The notes below the pieces were generated by a model. The model made no database searches. It had not been told where the DNA came from and saw nothing but the letters and a program-made list of their open reading frames with translations. DNA of 64,000 nt from contig NW_020825294.1 in the NCBI RefSeq assembly GCF_003286085.1, positions 6,076,001-6,140,000 on the forward strand, in the 5' to 3' direction. Below, piece by piece: positions 52,909 to 62,118 of the stretch. Source of the stretch: Drosophila persimilis (Eukaryota > Arthropoda > Insecta > Diptera > Drosophilidae). Position 1 is the stretch's first letter. Each line of letters begins with the position of its first letter. Position numbers and translations under genes: made by a program.

Positions 52909-53798
52909 ATTGTCAAAAGTCATAAATAATTCTTTATTCTCCAAAACCGTTGATTTCTATGGAATTTACTATAAGGCCGCTTCTAAAAGTTTCATACGAT
53001 ATTGAAAAAAGTGCGAATTCCAGAGATATTATTATATTATATATTATTATTTTCATCTAATTACGCCAAATGAAGTTTTACCATATGGCAATTTTCGGTA
53101 CATACAAAGAGGTAATTGGGTAATTTTCATAAGAATTAGATTGCGTCCAGGTGTGTTCACAGATAGCATTCAATATATTTTAAACGTGATAATACGTAAG
53201 CGCTAGAGTTGGTAGTGCAGCGGATGACTGCAGCGTTATTCTTCGTTCTCTGTCTAGAAAGAGAGATAGAATCATGACCGCTGATGTTTATTCTTGCCCT
53301 CCGTTTAACCCTTTTCCACCTAATGACCTATTTTATCAGTTTTCTGAAATATTTTGTCTGTTTCTATTGTATCTTTGATAGACAGGAGAAGGGAAGTATT
53401 AGTCTCTATATAATTCTGCGTGTTTGAGTTTCTGGTATCTTCAAAATTGCAGACGGCACAGATTTGCATCCTTTGTAAACTTGTAACTGTGTGCAGGAGG
53501 ATATAGGAGTCTGTATACAAAAATTGAGATCTCATCGGAACGGACGGACATACGGACAGAGAGACTTGGCTATTGATCCTATTATCTTATACTCTTTGAG
53601 TACCGCTTATAATACTGGATTTGCCTATTGCCTTTGCCCATTGCCATTTGCCATTACATTGCCTTATTCTTGCGACAACGTATAAAATATTTGGTACTAT
53701 AAATATTCCAACTTGGCAAGCAAGCCCCTGTTCAGCAAACAATAATTCCAGCTAAAACTTTGGTTTTTGCATTTACTGAAAGTTATGGCCAAAAAGAA
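52909..53798. other. intergenic DNA between two convergent genes
   Basis: A/T-rich sequence. It includes a transposon-like block (53500-53610) and short TGCC-rich simple sequence at 53625-53660. I see no other gene. Confidence 0.5.
53500..53610 (+). mobile_element. INE-1/Helitron-like remnant
   Basis: The block ATCTCATCGGAACGGACGGA, followed by CATACGGACAGAGAGAC and TTGGCTATTGATCCT, resembles the ACGGACAGACGGACATGGCTA and GGCTATTGATCCTGATC stretch common to many fly INE-1-type elements (from memory). It is non-coding and degenerate. Confidence 0.5.
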
Positions 53799-55022
53799 TT
53801 ATATTTTAGCATCGATGACGCGTGGCTTGATTAAATTGACAGTCCGGTCCCCCTTCTCCACAATGCCAATGATATAGGCACGAGCACTGGGACCCTCCAG
53901 TTCAATGACTTCCTTGCAGAATGCGGTGGCCTCCTCACGGGGCAAGCAGATCAGAAGACCGCCGGAATGCTCGGGGGCCCGTCCACGCATTAGTTGGAAG
54001 ACATCGCGGCAGCTTGAAGCTACTGATGCCATCTTTTCGATCACTGGCATGTTGTAGATGGAAAAGGAAACCTCCATCTGTTGGCGAGCAGCCAGGGCCT
54101 CGGCATCACCCACGAGACCGTATTCAGCTATGACGGTGGCCCCATGGGCGCCATACTTGTGCATCAGTTGAGCGGCGGTGCGATTGAGGCGACACATGGA
54201 TCTCACAGCTATGTCATGGGCCCTGGCGATATCCTCCTTGGCGTAGGAGTTCTTCAGGTGCTTCCACTTCCTGTCCTCACTAACCATCCACTTGTGAACG
54301 TTCAGAGCCACGTGTGTGCCCAGGGGCTTGGTCAGCAGCAGGACATCGCCCGGAACAGCGTTGCCCGGCCCAATGATCTCGATATTCTCGCAGACGGACG
54401 TGGCCACGCCGCCAATGATGCACCAGCGATTGACCACGCTCTGGCCGCCAGTAACATGGGCGCCGGCCTTTACTGCGCAGTCCTTAAAGCCTCGCATCAT
54501 CATGGGGACTATGGTATCGCGCTCCTTCTCCGACATGAGAGTGCTCACGGCCAGCAGCATCAGCATATTGTCGCAGGCCACAACGCCCTTGGCGTACAGA
54601 TCGCCGAGCACATTGGCGCACGCTATCTTGCCCATTAAGTAGGGATCGTCAATGAGCGGGTAGACAAAGTCGGTGGTCTTCACCAAATGTAAGTCGTTCA
54701 GCAAAGGATTTTTTAGTGTAACGTCAGAGCCATGGTTACTGATGTCGAATCCGGACACCAGCGGTTGCTGCTGCTGTTGCGAGGCCGGCACCGGCTCCAC
54801 TTCCTCACCTCCAGCTTCCACCTCCTCGCGAGGTGCGATGTTCATCATCAGTTTGGTGAGCAGTTCCTTGGGCGTCTTTTTGCTACGCTCGGTCAGGTCG
54901 CCAAAACGTGTTAAACGAAAATCGGCATCCAGGTCGTGGACGTTGGGGTCAAAGGGGAGAATCGGTACGTCGTGAAAAATGCGTTCCAGCTCCGAATCGG
55001 ATGCAGATGAATTGTCACTCAT
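53799..55022 (-). CDS. diverged selenophosphate synthetase (SPS1/SelD) paralog, probable pseudoenzyme
   Basis: The 407-residue single-exon product follows SPS1 along its whole length, including FDPNVHDLDADFRLTRF (24-40). It continues with KTTDFVYPLIDDPYLMGKIA (about 115), ANVLGDLYAKGV (about 139), MRGFKDCAVKAG, VTGGQSVVN and SGGLLICLPRE. SelD proteins make selenophosphate from selenide and ATP, and insect SPS1 has Arg instead of Sec/Cys. Here the active loop reads DLTERSKKTP: Arg46 and Lys49 remain at the Sec/Cys and catalytic Lys positions, but the neighbouring Gly and Cys are gone. The conserved DxTGFGLxGH metal-binding motif has become VIAEYGLVGD (about 295-305), losing the Asp. A glutamine run and acidic insert lie near residues 70-90. 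Catalysis therefore looks unlikely. The lack of introns suggests a retrocopy. It shares a 541-bp divergent promoter with the TAF5-like gene. Confidence 0.88.
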   Translation of the reverse strand: MSDNSSASDSELERIFHDVPILPFDPNVHDLDADFRLTRFGDLTERSKKTPKELLTKLMMNIAPREEVEAGGEEVEPVPASQQQQQPLVSGFDISNHGSDVTLKNPLLNDLHLVKTTDFVYPLIDDPYLMGKIACANVLGDLYAKGVVACDNMLMLLAVSTLMSEKERDTIVPMMMRGFKDCAVKAGAHVTGGQSVVNRWCIIGGVATSVCENIEIIGPGNAVPGDVLLLTKPLGTHVALNVHKWMVSEDRKWKHLKNSYAKEDIARAHDIAVRSMCRLNRTAAQLMHKYGAHGATVIAEYGLVGDAEALAARQQMEVSFSIYNMPVIEKMASVASSCRDVFQLMRGRAPEHSGGLLICLPREEATAFCKEVIELEGPSARAYIIGIVEKGDRTVNLIKPRVIDAKI

Positions 55023-55563
55023 TTTACTTATTTTTCAATTGAAACTTGTACGGAAAACTCGAAAAAATTCCTGTTGTGCAAATTTTTGACGGAAATGGAA
55101 ACGCCAAAGCAATGAAGCACACGTCCAATGAAGCTATGATTTTGCTAATCTTATCGATGTTCGATACGTTTCCACAACGTGTCGTATCGATGGTTTCGCG
55201 AGTAATTTTACAACTCAAATTGGAAATTATTCAATTGAATTAAGTATACATACATACTCCGGCTTTCGACGGAATTTAAATTACGCTGGCGTTTGCAATT
55301 TTCTAATTGCAGTGCTCTGTCTTCACATTCGAATCTATGGCTATTGGACACGTCGCATTGGACACGGTTGCGTTTGCGCAATCCTTTTGATAACCTCATC
55401 GCTCATTCGTAATGTAAGCTGGCAACTCAGCTGTTTTTGTGTATATCGAAGTCGATTGCAACTATGGAAACCCTGTTTTCCCATTTCTAGAACGACTCGT
55501 GGCAAATTATATTGAAAATATAAAAATATATTTCCTATATATAATATAAATTCCTATATCAGA
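55023..55563. promoter_or_regulatory. divergent promoter between selD-like and TAF5-like genes
   Basis: The start codons of the two genes face away from each other across 541 bp. The region has TATCGATG near 55157 and 55194, close to the DRE consensus. The whole segment recurs inverted at 59379-60126, which also carries two exact TATCGATA boxes absent here. Confidence 0.6.
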
Positions 55564-57251
55564 ATGGGTAACCCCCACAATAAGAAGTCGAACAAAAAAA
55601 AATGCAAGGAACCCGGGCAAAAGAATGTGAGTAGATAAAACCGATGGGGACACGCAAAAAATGTCTCGCTGCTAATAAATTACCACGCAGAAGCCGACAC
55701 AGAAGCGGACACAGGAAAAAGAGCACGTGTCGGGTGTTCTAGACCGTGGGATATCAGAGGTGCAGAAAGATGACGGCGTGCGTAAGCAGAAGATCTACGA
55801 AGATTTCGTCGATTTTTATGAGGGCGCTGGACTCGGACCGATCCAGCAAAGGATATTCTGCACCACCGTACCAGATAATGTACTCGCGGACTATGAGCAG
55901 ACGTTCAAGACGATCGGGAAGATCACCGAGGAAATGGTTGACTTTCGTAAGTATGAAGTATACGTCATGCTCTATCCCACTCTGGCCATTGCTTACCTGC
56001 AAATGGTGTGGAGCGGAAAGTTGCAGAGGGCTATATCCTTCGTGGGTGGGAACAAACACGAGCTGGACGACTCGTACAAGAGGCGCATCGAGAAGCTCAA
56101 GCTGATCCGCAAGCCACTCGACGTGCCACAAAGAGCCCTGGAACTGCTAAGTGGTGCGGACAAAGTGAAGTTCTGCATGTTCAAGAGCACCTTCAACCAA
56201 TTCAAGGTACTCGAATGGCAGCATTCGCCGAATGGGCACCTGAAGCGGTATTTGGACCTCTTCGAAATCCTAACTTACGATGATGGCGCCAGGAGCAAAC
56301 CCTCCGAGATCGTCCTTTGCCCGCGCCATTTGCCTGGGCTTCCAGGGACGTTATTCCGGACTGTCCGTTCGACCGGAAAAAGCTGCCCAGCCTCATCATG
56401 AACAAGGCCTTGCCCTCACCCAACGACTACGTTACTTGCGCGACGTTTTCAGCGGACCATTACACCGTTGCATTTGGCACTAGCTCCGGCAGGGTCCACG
56501 TCGTGGCCGTGAGCAAGGACTGGCAAGACGTGAACAGCCTGCGAAGGAAGACGTTGATTTCCGCCCACCAGAAGCCGGTCCGGGCCTGCGCCTTTTCTCC
56601 TGGAGACAGCTACCTGCTCACCTTCTCGGCTGACCGCACCATGCGCTTTGCAAGACTGTCTATGTGCACCACGGGGCCATCTGTTTGGCGTTCGCCCCGA
56701 GGGGCTGCCACTTTGCCACCGCCTCAAACGACAATGTGGCGCGCGTGTGGGGAGTGGACTCGACAGAGCCCCTTTTTGAATTCTTGGGTCACCTGGGACG
56801 ATTGGAGATTTGACTCTTCCATCCGAATGGAGAGTACCTGGCCACTGGATCGGCAGACGCCACCGTCAGAATCTGGGACGACACCCGCGCTCAAATGCGC
56901 CTCTTCCGCGGCCACAGGGCCCCCATCAAAGCCCTGGCGTACTCCGTTTGCGGGCGCTTCCTGCTCTCTGGTGGCCGAGATGACGTGATCATTGTTTGGG
57001 ACACAACCAACGAGCGAATGGTACACTGCATGACCCAGCACAACGCAATGATTGAATCGATAGGTTTCTCCCACTGCAACAATCTGATGGTTGTTTGGGG
57101 CAAGGACTGCCACCTGAGTACTTTTGACTTTCAGCTTCTCGTCAAGTGCCCCGAGATGGAGATATCACCCAATAAAGCCATCATTCATCAGTTCAGACCA
57201 CGCGAAATGGAATTCTCCTTAAAAGTGGGTTCGCCGATCGCAATCGCCTGA
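55564..57251 (+). pseudogene. TAF5-like (cannonball-type) WD40 gene, frameshifted
   Basis: Exon 1 (55564-55626) encodes a Lys-rich start, MGNPHNKKSNKKK. A 64-bp GT-AG intron follows and exon 2 starts at 55691. Exon 2 first shows a TAF5 NTD2-like domain (VDFRKYEVYVMLYPTLAIAY, then KRRIEKLKL). WD40 repeats follow, such as HQKPVRACAFSPGDSYLLTF, FHPNGEYLATGSAD with ATVRIWD, and SVCGRFLLSGGRDD. TAF5 is the TFIID scaffold; flies have a testis-specific version, cannonball, needed for spermatocyte transcription. Here one-base deletions near 56,330 and 56,650 and a TGA at 56811-56813 break the frame. The three frames together cover the family order without gaps, so this is a recently broken gene, or has sequence errors. 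AATAAA lies at 57279-57284. Confidence 0.82.
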
Positions 57252-57284
57252 TTGCCATTGCAAGATAAATTCTTAAAAAATAAA

Positions 57285-58507
57285 AGAGTAATGCAAAAAT
57301 CAAAATACCTTAAATGCAGCTAAATGATGTAAAGGGTACGAATACACGAAATCAGTTAAATTACGTTCTTAAATTAATAATATTCTTTTGTTTTATTCTA
57401 CTACAAAGTCAGAGTCGCCGCTTGGAACAAGACGCTGGATCAAGACATCGATGGAAAGCACCGTCGACTCTATGAATGTACATCCATAATTATTCAACTT
57501 AATTTTCTTTTCATTTATATCATATAAACGTAAATTTATACCGCACAATTTAAATAACTTACAGGATCCCACTCACCCTTTGAGCTATGAGCTTCCATTG
57601 GTCAAACCAAAGTATTCTATGATTTGATGTGATTTATTTTGATTTTTTGAAAATTTCTTAATATTTCCCGCACTTCCGGAGTGGCCCCAAAGGGGTATTT
57701 AAAATACAGCAGACAAGCGCTAAAAATGTAATTGCACAACAAATGAATTGAATAAAATTTCCATTTCGTTAAATAAAAACTGAAAAAATATCTTGCATTG
57801 AATTTTTTGCTTTTAGGAAAATTTTCAATGGCTTTTATTTATTATTTTCCATTGAGGACACACATTTGGATGAACATGTGTATAATTGATTACAATGTTA
57901 TGGAGATGCCCAAGGAATGTGCCATATTTCATTCTGAACAATTATTTTGAGTCCATACATATTGTCTTTCTTTTATCTTTCCACGCCTTTTTTAGCTTCA
58001 GCAACTTGTAGCAGTTTTATTTCTTGTTCCTTCTCTTCTCCTTCCCCATTGGAAGTGTAGCGGAATTGGTAGGGAATATAAATTTGAAATACAAATTTTA
58101 AATCTTTAAGTCTTCATGTATTCTTTAGGTCTTATATCGCTCCCCTCCTCCAGACCACGCACACTGAACGAGGCAGAGTGTGTGTGTGTGAGAGAAAGAG
58201 AGAGAGAGAATGAGTAAACGCGTGGAAGAGTGCACTGCAATTTCACTTCTAATTTCTACCTGACCAAATCGGAAGGAATAGGAAATAAAAGTGAGGGAAA
58301 ATACTGAAGTATTAACCTAGTCATAGAATACCCTACGTTGGATATGTTTGAAAATCACCTACTGTGAGGGATTGTTTCATCGGATTTTCCCCAATCAATT
58401 TTTGTCAAAATTTGTTATTGAAACGGACAGAACTCTATAACCGGTTTGTTATTCTTATTGGAGAACCTTTTCTGCCATTTTACAATATAAACTCGTATAC
58501 GCGTACG
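57285..58507. other. intergenic DNA before the proteasome alpha gene
   Basis: A/T-rich sequence with a TGTGTGTGTG then GAGAGAAAGAGAGAGAGAG tract near 58178-58210 (a possible GAGA-factor site). An open frame continues upstream of the chosen proteasome start to 58364, but the family alignment starts at 58508. No other gene is supported. Confidence 0.5.
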
Positions 58508-59248
58508 ATGGCACGTCTGTATGATCCCCGAGCCGTTCAGTTTTCGCCAGAGGGCCGCCTCTACCAAGTGGAATATGCCATGGAGGCCGTCTGCGCCTCC
58601 AACCTGTGCCTGGGCATAGTTGCCGCAGATGGCGTTTTGCTAGCCGCGGAACGCTGCAACAGTCGACTCGTCGGCGGGCCATCGGGAAAGATGTTTCGCT
58701 TGGCTAGCAACGTGGCTTGCACCTGGGCCGGAGTTTCAGCCGATGCCACGAAACTGATTGATGAGATGCGAATGTCAGCCCAACGCTTCAGATTTAACTA
58801 TGGAGAAACGATTCCATGTGAGGGACTCGTGGCCGATATATGCGACGTCAAGCAGTCCTACACTCAGTGGGGCGGCAGGCGGCCCTTCGGCGTTTCCATT
58901 CTGTACATGGGCTGGGACGAAGTCTATGGCTACCAACTGTACAATTCCGATCCCAGCGGCAACTACAGTGGCTGGAAGGCTACTGCCGCTGGCCATGACT
59001 TTGACGTCGCCAGCTCCCTGCTGGAGCAAGAGATAGACCCAGAAGTATCCATTAGTCTGGAAGAAGCCAAGGACCTTGCCATGAAGGTACTGGACTGCAC
59101 TCTGGGCACCGCTAATCTGATTCCGAACAAGTTGGAGATGTCCACCTTGCACCGCGCAAGTGATGGCTGCTGCATCTACACTCTTCTTGAGATGAGCGAT
59201 GTGGAGAAGCTGACCGAAAAGTATACAAAAGGAGGGGATGCCAACTAG
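58508..59248 (+). CDS. Prosalpha3T: 20S proteasome alpha subunit, PSMA4/Prosalpha3T-like
   Basis: A 246-residue alpha-type proteasome subunit of the PSMA4 (alpha3) class, part of the outer ring of the 20S core that degrades ubiquitinated proteins. The start is set by the alpha signature: MARLYDPRA, then SPEGRLYQVEYAMEA (13-27). GVLLAAER, IPCEGLVADICDVKQSYTQ, RRPFGVSILYMGWD and SDPSGNYSGWKAT follow, all typical of the class. The C-terminus (EKLTEKYTKGG) is short and lacks the long Lys/Glu tail of ubiquitous PSMA4. That and the divergent middle (RCNSRLVGGPSGKMF) fit the fly testis-specific Prosalpha3T. The frame is open and single-exon. Assignment to the alpha3 class is firm; orthology to Prosalpha3T is likely, not proven. 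Confidence 0.88.
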   Translation: MARLYDPRAVQFSPEGRLYQVEYAMEAVCASNLCLGIVAADGVLLAAERCNSRLVGGPSGKMFRLASNVACTWAGVSADATKLIDEMRMSAQRFRFNYGETIPCEGLVADICDVKQSYTQWGGRRPFGVSILYMGWDEVYGYQLYNSDPSGNYSGWKATAAGHDFDVASSLLEQEIDPEVSISLEEAKDLAMKVLDCTLGTANLIPNKLEMSTLHRASDGCCIYTLLEMSDVEKLTEKYTKGGDAN

Positions 59249-59378
59249 GGGATACAGTCCCTAAACACATACACCTACATGTACTACAGATTCCAAGAGG
59301 TGGTATTTGAAAGAAAGAGAAGACCCTAAATCTAGCAATTATTATGCACATATATGTACAAAGGCGGGCAAAGGACGA

Positions 59379-60237
59379 TATTGTGGGGGTTACCCATTCT
59401 GATATAGGAATTTATAGGGCGATTTCAATATAATTTACCACGAGTCGTTCTAGAAATGGGAAAACAGGGTTTCCATAGTTGCAATCGACTTCGATATACA
59501 CAAAAACAGCTGAGTTGCCTGCTTACATTACGAATGAGCGATGAGGTTATCAAAAGGATTGCGCAAACGCAACCGTGTCCAATGCGACGTGTCCAATAGC
59601 CATAGATTCGAATGTGAAGCTGCGACAGGACTGGAATGGCAATCCAGTAATCATAAATACTAGCCTTAGTAAATAATGTCGTAAATAAAAAGACCAGTTA
59701 AGTTTTCTCTATGGTATTTCGATTAATAGTTAAGTTATTGTATCATTCTGGACAGAGCACTGCAATTAGAAAATTGCAAACGCCAGCGTCCGTCCGACTT
59801 GATAATGGGTATCGATACGGAATGAAACACTATCGATACAAAAAGTGGCGAAAACCAGGGCATACAAATTTAAATTCCGTCGAAAGCCAGAGTATGTATG
59901 TATGTATACTTAATTTAATTGAATGATTTCCAATTTGAGTTGTAAAATTACTCGCGAAACCATCGATACGATACGATGTGGAAACGATTCCATCGAACAT
60001 CGATAAGATTAGCAAAATCATTGGACGTTTGCTTCATGGCTTTGGCGTTTCCTTTTCCGTCAAAAATATGCATAACAAGAATTTTCCCGAGTTTTCCGTA
60101 AAAGTTTTAATTGAAAAATAAGTAAAATGAGTGACAATTCATCTGCATCCGAGTTGGAGGTGGAACGCACTTTTTATGGCGTACCGATCCGTCCCTTTGA
60201 CGCCAACTTCTACGACCTGGATGCCGATTTTCGTTTC
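59379..60237 (-). repeat. inverted duplicate of the selD-like/TAF5-like promoter region
   Basis: In reverse complement this matches 54912-55583, from the first codons of the TAF5-like gene across the promoter into about 110 bp of the selD-like coding region, at roughly 90% identity by eye. Two extra blocks are present in this copy. One is about 75 bp (near 59785-59865) with TATCGATA boxes at 59810 and 59831. The other is about 125 bp (near 59620-59750) and carries a short dispersed repeat. Confidence 0.85.
59640..59745 (+). repeat. 105-bp direct repeat, copy 1
   Basis: Starts near AATCCAGTAATCATAAATAC, contains AATAAA and AGACCAGTTAAG, and ends near GTTAAGTTATTGT. It is nearly identical to 60673-60775, about 1.03 kb away. 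It sits as an insertion inside the inverted duplicate. Confidence 0.8.
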
Positions 60238-60333
60238 ACTTTCACTTTTATGTCTACTTTTTCAGAAATGGATGAAAAGTTGAAGATTTCCCCAAGCGTC
60301 TATGGTTATACGGCAATCGTCGTATGCGTTTAA
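60127..60333 (+). pseudogene. truncated selD-like 5' fragment
   Basis: The frame starts MSDNSSAS like the selD-like gene at 55022 and stays similar to DLDADFRF (about residue 36), then leaves the family for FTFTFMSTFSEMDEKLK and stops. About a third of the residues in the shared part differ, so it has drifted. A strong acceptor-like TCTACTTTTTCAG near 60253-60265 follows the breakpoint. The ORF may be transcribed from the copied promoter, but it lacks all catalytic domains. Confidence 0.75.
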
Positions 60334-60480
60334 AGCGGTATCCAAGGCCACACTTCTCTGAGTATCGTCGCATCCGATGGCGTCGTCATTGGCACAACAA
60401 CGCGAGCTCCATAGGACCCATTAAGCAAGGCAATAGCAGCAGCTTGCACTGAACAGGATGGCATAGCGAGCACACAGCTC
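60333..60480 (+). pseudogene. possible proteasome beta-subunit-like fragment
   Basis: One frame reads SGIQGHTSLSIVASDGVVIG, TTTRAP, a stop, then DPLSKAIAAAC. The GVVIG-x-x-x-R-A/T spacing after a threonine-rich strand resembles the start of proteasome beta subunits (compare GGVVIGADSRT in beta1). It is short, carries stops, and could be chance. The neighbourhood already holds a proteasome gene, which makes it worth noting. Confidence 0.25.
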
Positions 60481-60488
60481 CTGCAGTA

Positions 60489-60686
60489 GTGTCGACTGAC
60501 GACACTGGACACTTCCTGGACGAGGATGAATGTTTCTGGACGCGTAAAAGCGAGCCCACCTGTGCTAAGAGTAAGTCCATGAAGGCGAGTTGTGGAAAGC
60601 GCAGACGCAAGAAGTCGGGTGGATGGGTGGATTTGTCCAAGAAATTGCCAGCGCAACCAATCATTTCCAGAATGGTAATGCAGTAA
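60489..60686 (+). CDS. hypothetical basic C-terminal fragment
   Basis: A 65-codon frame with an acidic start (STDDTGHFLDEDECFWTRK) and a very basic end (SCGKRRRKKSGGWVDLSKK). I do not recognise it. Its stop codon lies at the start of a 105-bp repeat that contains AATAAA, so frame plus repeat look like the end of a transcription unit. It may be the last exon of a gene or a retrocopied 3' end. Nothing upstream joins it clearly. Confidence 0.35.
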   Translation: MSTDDTGHFLDEDECFWTRKSEPTCAKSKSMKASCGKRRRKKSGGWVDLSKKLPAQPIISRMVMQ

Positions 60687-60775
60687 TCATAAATACTAGC
60701 CTTAGTAAATAATGTAAATAAAAAGACCAGTTAAGTTTTCTCTATGGTATTTCGATTAATAGTTAAGTTATTGTG
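60673..60775 (+). repeat. 105-bp direct repeat, copy 2
   Basis: Partner of 59640-59745. Here it follows the stop codon of the basic open frame (TGCAGTAATC) and includes GTAAATAAAAAG, so it probably began as a 3' untranslated region. Confidence 0.8.
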
Positions 60776-60811
60776 CAGCGGAATTTCGCGTGCACGGCAA
60801 TTCACCCGCGG

Positions 60812-61390
60812 TTACAAGCTCTTGTCGACTGAGGATATATTGCTATAAGCTGCGACGTCCTCCTCGAATTCCTTCTCCAGCTGATGGGAATAAGGAACAT
60901 AGGTGGAGCGTAGTAACTGACGCTTTTGATGACGATTTTGTGGAGCTGGTCGTCCAGCCTGCCCGGTGGATCCCCATGAGCCTGAAGATGGTTCAATCCG
61001 TCCGTTGGGGACCCATGGGCCTGCGTATGGCTCACCCTGCCCGGTGGGTCCCAAGGCGCCTTCATATGGTCTATTCATTCCGGCGGGCACCAAGGCGCCT
61101 GCATATGGTCCGATTAGTCCGACGGGCACCCAGAGGCCTGCGTATGGAGCACTCTGTCCGGTAGACACCCAGACGCCTGCAGATGGTGCAATCAGTATGG
61201 CGGGCACGCAGGCGCCTACAGTTTGTTCAATCAGTCCGTTGGGGACCCATGCGCCTGCGTATGGCTCACCCTGCCCGGCAGGCACAAAGACAGCTCTTGC
61301 ATATGGGGGGATCCCCCAAGTAGAGCCGACAAATGAGCACCCCTGTCCGGCGGGCACCCAAGTCATCGGTGGCTTATTTTCTTGATTCAT
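60812..61390 (-). CDS. hypothetical protein with 13-residue tandem repeats
   Basis: The 192-residue product starts MNQENKPPMTWVPAGQG. About ten 13-residue units follow, of the form (W/L/C)-V-P-x-G-x-x-x-P-Y-A-G-A, for example WVPVGLIGPYAGA and LVPAGMNRPYEGA. The tail has QKRQLLRSTYVPYSHQ and then EFEEDVAAYSNISSV. The minus strand just before the ATG reads TTTTACTTTCAG, a good 3' splice site three bases upstream of the ATG. A donor TTTG/GTAAGAG lies upstream at 61645/61644, so the coding exon may follow a 5' untranslated exon. Because the repeat is 39 bp, the plus strand is open too (60966-61385). I prefer the minus strand for its length, splice site and non-repeat tail. No signal peptide is seen and the function is unknown. 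Confidence 0.5.
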   Translation of the reverse strand: MNQENKPPMTWVPAGQGCSFVGSTWGIPPYARAVFVPAGQGEPYAGAWVPNGLIEQTVGACVPAILIAPSAGVWVSTGQSAPYAGLWVPVGLIGPYAGALVPAGMNRPYEGALGPTGQGEPYAGPWVPNGRIEPSSGSWGSTGQAGRPAPQNRHQKRQLLRSTYVPYSHQLEKEFEEDVAAYSNISSVDKSL

Positions 61391-61708
61391 TATCTGAAAG
61401 TAAAATGGAAAAAATCAATGGCAGGAGCGATGGACGTTGGACCCACAAGATAATCCCAAACATCGAGTCATGGATATGGCGGAGAGGTGCTCCATAAGAG
61501 GAGCTAATGGGCTTCATGTGTTAGGGAGTGGCTGGCCCCGCCACACGTCCGAAAAAGAGAAAGAGGGATTGATCGAAAGCCGTTCGCCCTCCGAAGGGCC
61601 AGTCTGGGTGGCTGTTTTGAGCCATCCATGATTCTGGCTCTTACCAAATGTGAGCAGAGGCTGCCTATCAGACCAGTTGCCGCTGTAACTCATACGCAGT
61701 GTGGCCAT
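61391..61708 (-). other. probable 5' intron and leader exon of the repeat gene
   Basis: On the minus strand a GTAAGAG donor at 61644 and a TTTCAG acceptor at 61394 define a 251-bp intron. The short frame before the donor (MATLRMSYSGNW) does not join the repeat ORF in phase: it runs into TAA after six codons. The exon is therefore more likely untranslated. Confidence 0.4.
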
Positions 61709-61729
61709 ATATCGCTCTCATAGTTGCAG

Positions 61730-61905
61730 CAATTTCGAGGCCAGAGTGGGGACCACCTGCCCCCGAGCATCTGTGCCATGCGCACGCGTATAAAGCTGCA
61801 GCGCCAGCAATTGGCCGTCGATGTGGAAGACATGGAGTGCGATCGGACCCCACCTTCCAGTTTGTTCAAGCCAAGTCTAGTCGAATGTCACCATTACATT
61901 TGTAT
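61730..61905 (+). other. possible coding exon, plus strand
   Basis: After an acceptor-like ATAGTTGCAG, one frame reads IKLQRQQLAVDVEDMECDR and then PPSSLFKPSLVECH, ending near a TTT/GTATGT donor-like site at about 61902. The composition looks like protein, but there is no family match and neither border is certain. It overlaps DNA that may be an intron of the minus-strand repeat gene. Confidence 0.25.
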
Positions 61906-62118
61906 GTATGTTCTCACGCACACTTTTTGTCGCATAGCAGAGACCGATTTTAGGTTAGACACGACAGTGTTCAGGTTTTATGTAGCGGATGCGTGTGCGG
62001 GAGCCAACCAAAATATGCCCCTCTCACCTAATGCTCATTTGCCCCTTTTAAATAATATTATACAAAAATTCCATTCGAACTCCTGCAAAAGTGTTTCAAA
62101 GGGTTTTCAAACACTTAC

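Noticed and set aside
58364..58507. 48-residue N-terminal extension of the proteasome subunit
   Set aside because: Alpha subunits of this class start at the M-A/S-R-x-Y-D motif found at 58508; the upstream codons show no similarity.
60966..61385. Plus-strand repeat protein with PAYG motifs
   Set aside because: Open because the 39-bp repeat is stop-free on both strands. The minus frame is longer, has a good splice acceptor before its ATG and a non-repeat tail.
61645..61708. Joining MATLRMSYSGNW to the repeat protein as a coding first exon
   Set aside because: The splice leaves the wrong phase and reaches TAA after six codons, so this exon can only be untranslated if used.
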